Positions 60,301 to 64,000 of a stretch of 64,000 nucleotides of DNA are shown here, piece by piece (position 1 is the stretch's first letter; each line of letters opens with the position of its first letter). Source of the stretch: Erythrocercus mccallii (taxonomy: Eukaryota > Chordata > Aves > Passeriformes > Dicruridae); the NCBI GenBank assembly GCA_013397435.1, contig VZRG01000520.1:310001-374000 (forward strand), given 5' to 3'. The position numbers were made by a program, and so were the translations under genes. Under the pieces are notes generated by a model. That model was not told the DNA's origin. It made no database searches and saw nothing but the letters and a program-made list of their open reading frames with translations.

Positions 60301-63300
60301 CTGTGAAACCAAATATTTGCATTTTTCCTTACGCAAGGATTTTTGAATTCTAAGGTCCAACAATAATACCTAGAAGTGGAAATCTATTTACTTAGTAAAT
60401 GTAAAACGTACAGTGGTTTATATAAAATCTTGCAATCAAGATAGAAAAATTCAAGATTCAGAGATAATTTCTGAAATGCTCTACAGTTCTTTCTGGGCAC
60501 ACATATACTATTTTAAAATAGAAATAGATTCTCCATAATGTAGGAATAAACACAGGCACTATGAGAATCAAACTTCTGAACTATCTGGTCAGGAGATATT
60601 GAACATACCATCCACAACAATTCTGAACATTTTCTTTCTGGCTGGAAGATCTCTGGAGCAGCTCCCCAGATTACCAGCCTTTTATTTGGTCAGATGACTA
60701 GAACACTGGATACTGACAACCAACAATCAGCTTTGATTCTTTTTATATATTTTTATACAAAAAGAGCCATTTGCTGTGACAAAAATGTATCTGACCCTGT
60801 ATGATCACCTATTCAAAGCATTTTTTAACAGAGAGCATTCCTACCTGCTAAGGCATCCCGGTAAAGTTGCACAAAATGGTTGAAGATATCCTTAGGCAAA
60901 CATTTCTCATCAGGCAAACACTGCAGGAGAATGACGATCTCCGGCTGCCCCACCGCGTGCATGCCCTTCGTGGTGAAACACCAGCACTTCCTGTTCACAT
61001 CTGCACGGATGGAAACGTGGATCAGCAGAGCAGGATTGTAAAAAGGATGCCTAAATGTCACTGTAGGAAGACAGCGCTTGCAAGGATCAGTTTTACAGCA
61101 TGTATTGTTGTGCTATGTGTCACACAAATTATGTGCTACATCTGTTACCGTGAGGGCAAGCACATCCAAAACAAGAGCAGCTCAATAATTCCCAGTTTAT
61201 AGCTAAGGAAGAGCCACAGTATTACAGCTCCCAGTCAGATCTTGGGATTAACACCACAGAGCAGACTTTTAGCAGTTTCTGTATTCAAATGAAAGGACAG
61301 GATTTCAACGTGAATGAAGGAGTCTGGGAACAGGCCAGGCTATTGGCTGTGTGTACCATGATCCTGACAGCTAAAACAGTTTCCAACAGTGATATCTCTC
61401 TTAATATGGAGAGCTGGATGTCAGGTGTCTCCATGAGACCTCATTGTGTTGTTTTGCTTCACAGGGATGTTAACAATGACACATGCTCTGAGCTTCATTC
61501 CTTGAGAATACTAAGTTGTTGAAATAAAGCTTGTGTTTATAATATATTACCTTTTTGTGCATACGTAAAACATTGTACTGCAATCTAAGAGATGCTGAAA
61601 GGTTTATGAACAATTTATTAAAACAAAACTGTCCTTCCCAATTTCTCCATCATATTTCTATGCAGCAGAGATCAGCTGAGGAACTGGCATGAGAAGCCAT
61701 CCATCCACCTCTCCCTCAGCACAGGTACACACAGGCACAGGACAGGAAGGGACAGAAGAGGTGCACAGGGGAATGGAGCCTCTGCATTATTATGTCATCT
61801 ACTTTTTCCAGAATGGGATGACAGGGGAATAAGCAAAGCAACCAAAGGAAAATGGGTGATAAAATACCCTGCCCTACCACGCTCTACAGGAAACATTGAT
61901 CTCCAGACCTGAGACTGGAGCCTCTATCAGTCCAGTTTATATTTTCTACACAAAATTATCTGTATTGATACCTAAATCACCAGAAAAGGGCCTTTTATTA
62001 TTTAACTTAATATGGCTCACTACAAAGTTTTCAACCTGTACACATTTTCAGAGACTATCCTACCTAATAAAAATGCTGCTGTTCCTACTATTCATCTAGA
62101 TAACATTTCCCCTCTCAGAGACTAGGACTTACTTAATAATAAACACTTACAATTTACTATTTTTACCATGGACAGCAAATTAGCATTTAAAACAAATACT
62201 AGAGGGTCAGGGCCACCATCCTCCAGCTGCTGCATGACAGAGATCTGAGAAGGTCTCTCTTCCACAGCATAGTCTACGAAAGAAGCAAACACAATGATAT
62301 CCAAAAATTACTGGTACAGACTCTACATTATAATCAGATGACCCCAATTCTAATTCTTTTTACTGTTTTGACCTTTTAGACAAACACTTATTGAAGCATT
62401 GCTGGTTTGATTGATTGTTTCCTAGGCTGGTATTTTCAAACTTCAGTAGAATTTATGAGATATCTTCTGTACACCCTTCAGAAAGGTGCAGCTTGTTTCA
62501 GGAAAATAACTACTTTTCAGTATCAACTAGAGGAGAAAATTGAAATCAAATTGAGAAATGTAGCACAATGTCAACTGAAATCCCCAATGACAAAGAAGTT
62601 AAGAATTGTTACTTAAATCATAGTAAGGCAAAAGGGCATCAGTCCTGGACTACCATGAACAGCTAACACAGGATGGAACAAATCTGTTTTGAAATTAAAT
62701 GCTGCTCACATTTTGGTTTTGACACTATCCTGAAATAAAAGGTTACTTCCAGCCTAACATTAGAAATGCACTGTGTCAGCAAAATATCTAATAGGAATAA
62801 AACAACCAAAGAAGAGAAAATAAGTTCATTCCAGGAATATATTAAAGGATGTCATGAATCAGACTGTGGAAAGCAATTTCACATAAACAAATACACATTT
62901 CTAATCTTTCGAAAATTAGTTTTTAATTTTCTGAAGCTTCCTCCATTTGGATCCTCTAAAAGGGGACAATGACTAAAAGCTGCACTGTGGGCCAAGAAAT
63001 GCAATAGTGTTGTTGAATGCAGTGCTTGGGGATGCCTCAGACAGAGCCCATGTTCTGACAGAATTTCAGAGAAGGGAAGTATGAATATTCATAAGTCTAA
63101 TTAAAACCTATCTCTGTGTGGAACATTCCCCACAGTCCGATTAGTGAAGAAATTAGCACATGTTTCTGGACTGCAGTTAATTTTTTGCTTCATGTTTTAC
63201 TTGTTACAGGAATTTCATTGCAAGGTGGGGCTCTTCCTGGATGCAAGCAAGGACCAATTGTGCAAAGGAGTGGCCCAACATTTACCCACGAGTGCTTACT

Positions 63301-64000
63301 GAGAATTCCTTCCAATACTCAGCACACTGCCAGCATCTGATGTTTAAAATAAAACACAGTAGCCATTAGGTTGTTGCATCTGGTAAGCATAAAAGCTGGC
63401 TGCCAAATTATACCCTCACCTCCTTTCACTCCAGTGGAGATGAGAATTGGAGGAAGACCATCTTCAGGAATCAGATTCATTGCGCTGCCAACAGGACTGC
63501 CAACCTGAGTTATATTTCCCGAGAATACAGAGGCATTATCAGTCTACAAGAAGCAAACAACATGGAAAGACAACATTAAAACAGTAATAATGATAAAAAT
63601 ATAAGAGCTGTCTGGCTAAATTATTAGAGATGTAGGTGAAGGAGTCTGTGTCTGCTGGAGAAACAGAAGCACCAAATAATTTGGCTCTGTAACAAAAGGT
63701 GATCATGTGATGACTCCTGTATGTGAACTACTGCTAGAAAAATCTGCTTAGAGTCTGCACCCCCCTTCTCTAACACTCCACATACTCATGTCTTCCCAAA
63801 ATCTTCATGTATCTATGCCCACTTGAGCTTTTTGTAGTTTCAATTCCACTTACATGGGGCATGGTGGACTTAACATTGTTTGATTTTATCTGCACTTTCC
63901 TGCATACATAATTTTGTGACAGAGTATTCTTCTGATCCACACTATGATAATCTTATTGTTTCAAACTCCTTACTGGCCACAACTCACCTTTTTTAAAGCA
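42200..64000 (-). CDS. ZFYVE9: Zinc finger FYVE domain-containing protein 9 (SARA), 3' part (12 full exons plus an edge fragment)
   Basis: ZFYVE9 (SARA, SMAD anchor for receptor activation) sits on early endosomes by binding PI3P through its FYVE finger and presents SMAD2/3 to TGF-beta receptors. The twelve complete exons join in frame to give 551 residues and a stop at 42200-42202; with the edge fragment, about 555 of an expected 1425. The FYVE finger and SMAD-binding region are therefore right of the window. The part seen is the conserved C-terminal SARA/endofin domain (Pfam family DUF3480), which takes part in receptor binding. It runs from ITQVGSPVGSAMNLIPEDGL through ISVMQQLEDGGPDPLVFVLN to the C-terminus MELIFYILENIS. 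ZFYVE16 (endofin) shares this domain, but the near-identity to remembered human ZFYVE9 and the CC2D1B neighbour decide for ZFYVE9. Every exon is intact. Confidence 0.96.
42882..43058 (-). CDS. ZFYVE9: ZFYVE9 exon
   Basis: The acceptor is TCCCTTCAG and the donor GTAAGT. It encodes VFFLENDEQH, LSDPADHSRLTENVAKAFCQ and KLGLRVTLDSDQ, in phase 0 at both ends. Confidence 0.97.
43996..44101 (-). CDS. ZFYVE9: ZFYVE9 exon
   Basis: The acceptor is TTTTGCAG and the donor GTGGGT. It encodes VVSPIDGKSMESITSVKIFH, then EYKANGKVIRWTE. Confidence 0.96.
44921..45083 (-). CDS. ZFYVE9: ZFYVE9 exon
   Basis: The acceptor is GTTCCCTAG and the donor GTAAGT. It encodes DGVMVQITPENMDSLRQALR, DFTITCGKVDAEDPQEHVHI and QWVEDDKNFNK. 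Confidence 0.96.
45084..46470 (-). other. ZFYVE9 intron with CR1 fragment
   Basis: Contains a CR1 end fragment at 45510-45573. A relatively GC-rich patch follows at about 45700-45900, without coding support. Confidence 0.6.
45510..45573 (-). mobile_element. CR1 LINE 3'-end fragment
   Basis: The plus strand reads TCACAGAATTAAGGTCAAAA, AGACCTCCAAGATCATCCAG, then CCATTAACCCAGCACCA, the antisense form of an avian CR1 3' end. Only about 64 bases are recognisable. Confidence 0.75.
46471..46551 (-). CDS. ZFYVE9: ZFYVE9 exon
   Basis: The acceptor is TTGTTGCAG and the donor GTAAGA. It encodes VTGASFFVFSGALKSSSGFL, then AKSSIVE. Confidence 0.96.
47660..47810 (-). CDS. ZFYVE9: ZFYVE9 exon
   Basis: The acceptor is GTTTGCAG and the donor GTGAGG. 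It encodes MMKAMNKSNEHVLAGGACFN, then VQNDDGNYQTQAISIHN. Confidence 0.97.
47811..50554 (-). other. ZFYVE9 intron with SINE
   Basis: 2.7 kb. Contains the tRNA/CR1 SINE at 49301-49423. Otherwise AT-rich with nothing recognised. Confidence 0.65.
49301..49423 (+). mobile_element. tRNA-Ile-derived SINE with CR1 3' tail (TguSINE1-like)
   Basis: The head (49301 to about 49355) resembles tRNA-Ile: an A-box-like TGGCTCAGGTGG (49306-49317), then GGTTAGAG and AACACCAAGGTC. The B-box region is degenerate. The tail (about 49356-49423) matches the sense 3' end of avian CR1 (TTGGACTCGATGATCC, GGTCCCTTCCAGCTC) and ends in short ATTCTGTG/ATCTGTGA repeats. This head-to-tail structure is known for a songbird SINE mobilised by CR1. 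I see no clear target-site duplication. It is too degenerate to be a working tRNA gene. Confidence 0.75.
50555..50659 (-). CDS. ZFYVE9: ZFYVE9 exon
   Basis: The acceptor is AATTATCAG and the donor GTAATA. It encodes DFRNYQYTLPVVQGLVVDME, then VRKTSIKIPSNRYNE, in phase 0 at both ends. Confidence 0.96.
51398..51480 (-). CDS. ZFYVE9: ZFYVE9 exon
   Basis: The acceptor is TGTTCCAG and the donor GTAAGT. It encodes LYPCPLFSVRFRKPLFGETG, then HTIMNLLA. Confidence 0.95.
51481..53889 (-). other. ZFYVE9 intron with the inverted repeat
   Basis: 2.4 kb. Apart from the inverted repeat at 53538-53562 I recognise nothing. Overlapping open frames near 52289-52628 are not supported as coding. Confidence 0.65.
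53538..53562. other. 11-bp perfect inverted repeat, paired T-box-like half sites
   Basis: GTTTAACACCT and AGGTGTTAAAC are separated by CAA. Each arm holds the T-box-like core AGGTGTTA. A further ACACCTC follows directly at 53561. It lies in the ZFYVE9 intron, 330 bases from the nearest exon. Confidence 0.6.
53890..54114 (-). CDS. ZFYVE9: ZFYVE9 exon (225 bp, the longest here)
   Basis: The acceptor is CCCCATAG and the donor GTGAGT. It encodes NIVGNLGHSFFSKSFLGSKE, the GGFLYVAATYQSLQDLVLPT segment and IRLMLRLGAEYR. Confidence 0.96.
54115..60844 (-). other. ZFYVE9 large intron (6.7 kb)
   Basis: The longest intron in the window. It carries a CR1 fragment near 54298-54400 and an AT-rich TA/CA low-complexity patch around 59920-59962. 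Many short open frames occur, but none shows coding similarity. Confidence 0.65.
54298..54400 (-). mobile_element. CR1 LINE 3'-region fragment
   Basis: The plus strand reads CACTTCCAGGGATGGGGCAG, then CCACAGCTGCTCTGGGTAAC and CTGTGCCAGGCCCTCAC, which is the well-known avian CR1 pattern in antisense, so the element points along the minus strand. It is heavily truncated and lies in a ZFYVE9 intron. Confidence 0.75.
60845..61000 (-). CDS. ZFYVE9: ZFYVE9 exon
   Basis: The acceptor is CCGTGCAG and the donor GTAGGA. It encodes VNRKCWCFTTKGMHAVGQPE, then DIFNHFVQLYRDALA. Confidence 0.96.
61001..63419 (-). other. ZFYVE9 introns flanking the exon at 62151-62273
   Basis: Two introns (61001-62150 and 62274-63419), each about 1.1 kb. 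No repeat, RNA gene or extra exon was recognised. Confidence 0.65.
62151..62273 (-). CDS. ZFYVE9: ZFYVE9 exon
   Basis: The acceptor is TTTCGTAG and the donor GTAAGT. It encodes DYAVEERPSQISVMQQLEDG, then NANLLSMVKIVN. Confidence 0.96.
63420..63543 (-). CDS. ZFYVE9: ZFYVE9 exon, start of C-terminal region
   Basis: The acceptor is CTTCTTGTAG and the donor GTGAGG (minus strand). It encodes GNITQVGSPVGSAMNLIPED, then GLPPILISTGVKG. Confidence 0.95.
63988..64000 (-). CDS. ZFYVE9: ZFYVE9 exon fragment at the right window edge
   Basis: A consensus donor AAG/GTGAGT on the minus strand at 63988/63987. The 13 exon bases read ALKK in the phase that the next exon needs. With so few bases, the call rests mainly on the donor and the phase. 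Confidence 0.5.

Noticed and set aside
1..64000. A novel multi-gene system such as a defence, biosynthetic or mobile cluster
   Set aside because: All supported coding sequence belongs to three well-known vertebrate genes in conserved order; nothing else shows coding signals.

Overview
The window is vertebrate nuclear DNA and most likely comes from a songbird (passerine). Three multi-exon genes with GT-AG introns make up almost all of it. Their order and orientation, ORC1 > CC2D1B > < ZFYVE9, match the human 1p32.3 neighbourhood; from general knowledge I would expect avian chromosome 8. The bird assignment rests on CR1 LINE 3'-end fragments and on a tRNA-Ile-like SINE with a CR1 tail (49301-49423), a type known from songbirds. 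The species cannot be named from this sequence.

Region 1 (1-11208, + strand) is the 3' part of ORC1, the AAA+ ATPase subunit of the origin recognition complex. Twelve coding exons, the first cut by the window edge, join in frame to encode the last 539 residues: a disordered, phospho-site-rich linker, the AAA+ core and the winged-helix domain. The 5' part, including the BAH domain, lies to the left of the window.

Region 2 (about 11.7-38.1 kb, + strand) is a complete CC2D1B. It starts about 300 bp after the ORC1 poly(A) signals, at a CpG island. A 23-exon reading frame gives 868 residues: an acidic N-terminus, four DM14 domains and a C2 domain. The family binds the ESCRT-III subunit CHMP4.

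Region 3 (64000-42200, - strand) is the 3' part of ZFYVE9 (SARA), the FYVE-domain endosomal adaptor of TGF-beta signalling. Twelve full exons and one fragment at the right edge give about 555 C-terminal residues. The FYVE and SMAD-binding regions lie beyond the right edge. CC2D1B and ZFYVE9 converge, and about 4.1 kb between their stop codons holds both 3' UTRs.

The three genes are neighbours but not a pathway: ORC1 acts in DNA replication, CC2D1B in membrane remodelling, and ZFYVE9 in receptor signalling at endosomes. All exon joins were checked for phase, and none shows a frameshift or an internal stop. I see no novel multi-gene system. The most notable local features are a 42-bp in-frame tandem duplication that straddles the first CC2D1B coding splice donor, with the donor GT changed to GC in the second copy; an 11-bp perfect inverted repeat resembling paired T-box sites in a ZFYVE9 intron; a G-quadruplex-capable run in the ZFYVE9 3' UTR; and the tRNA/CR1 SINE.
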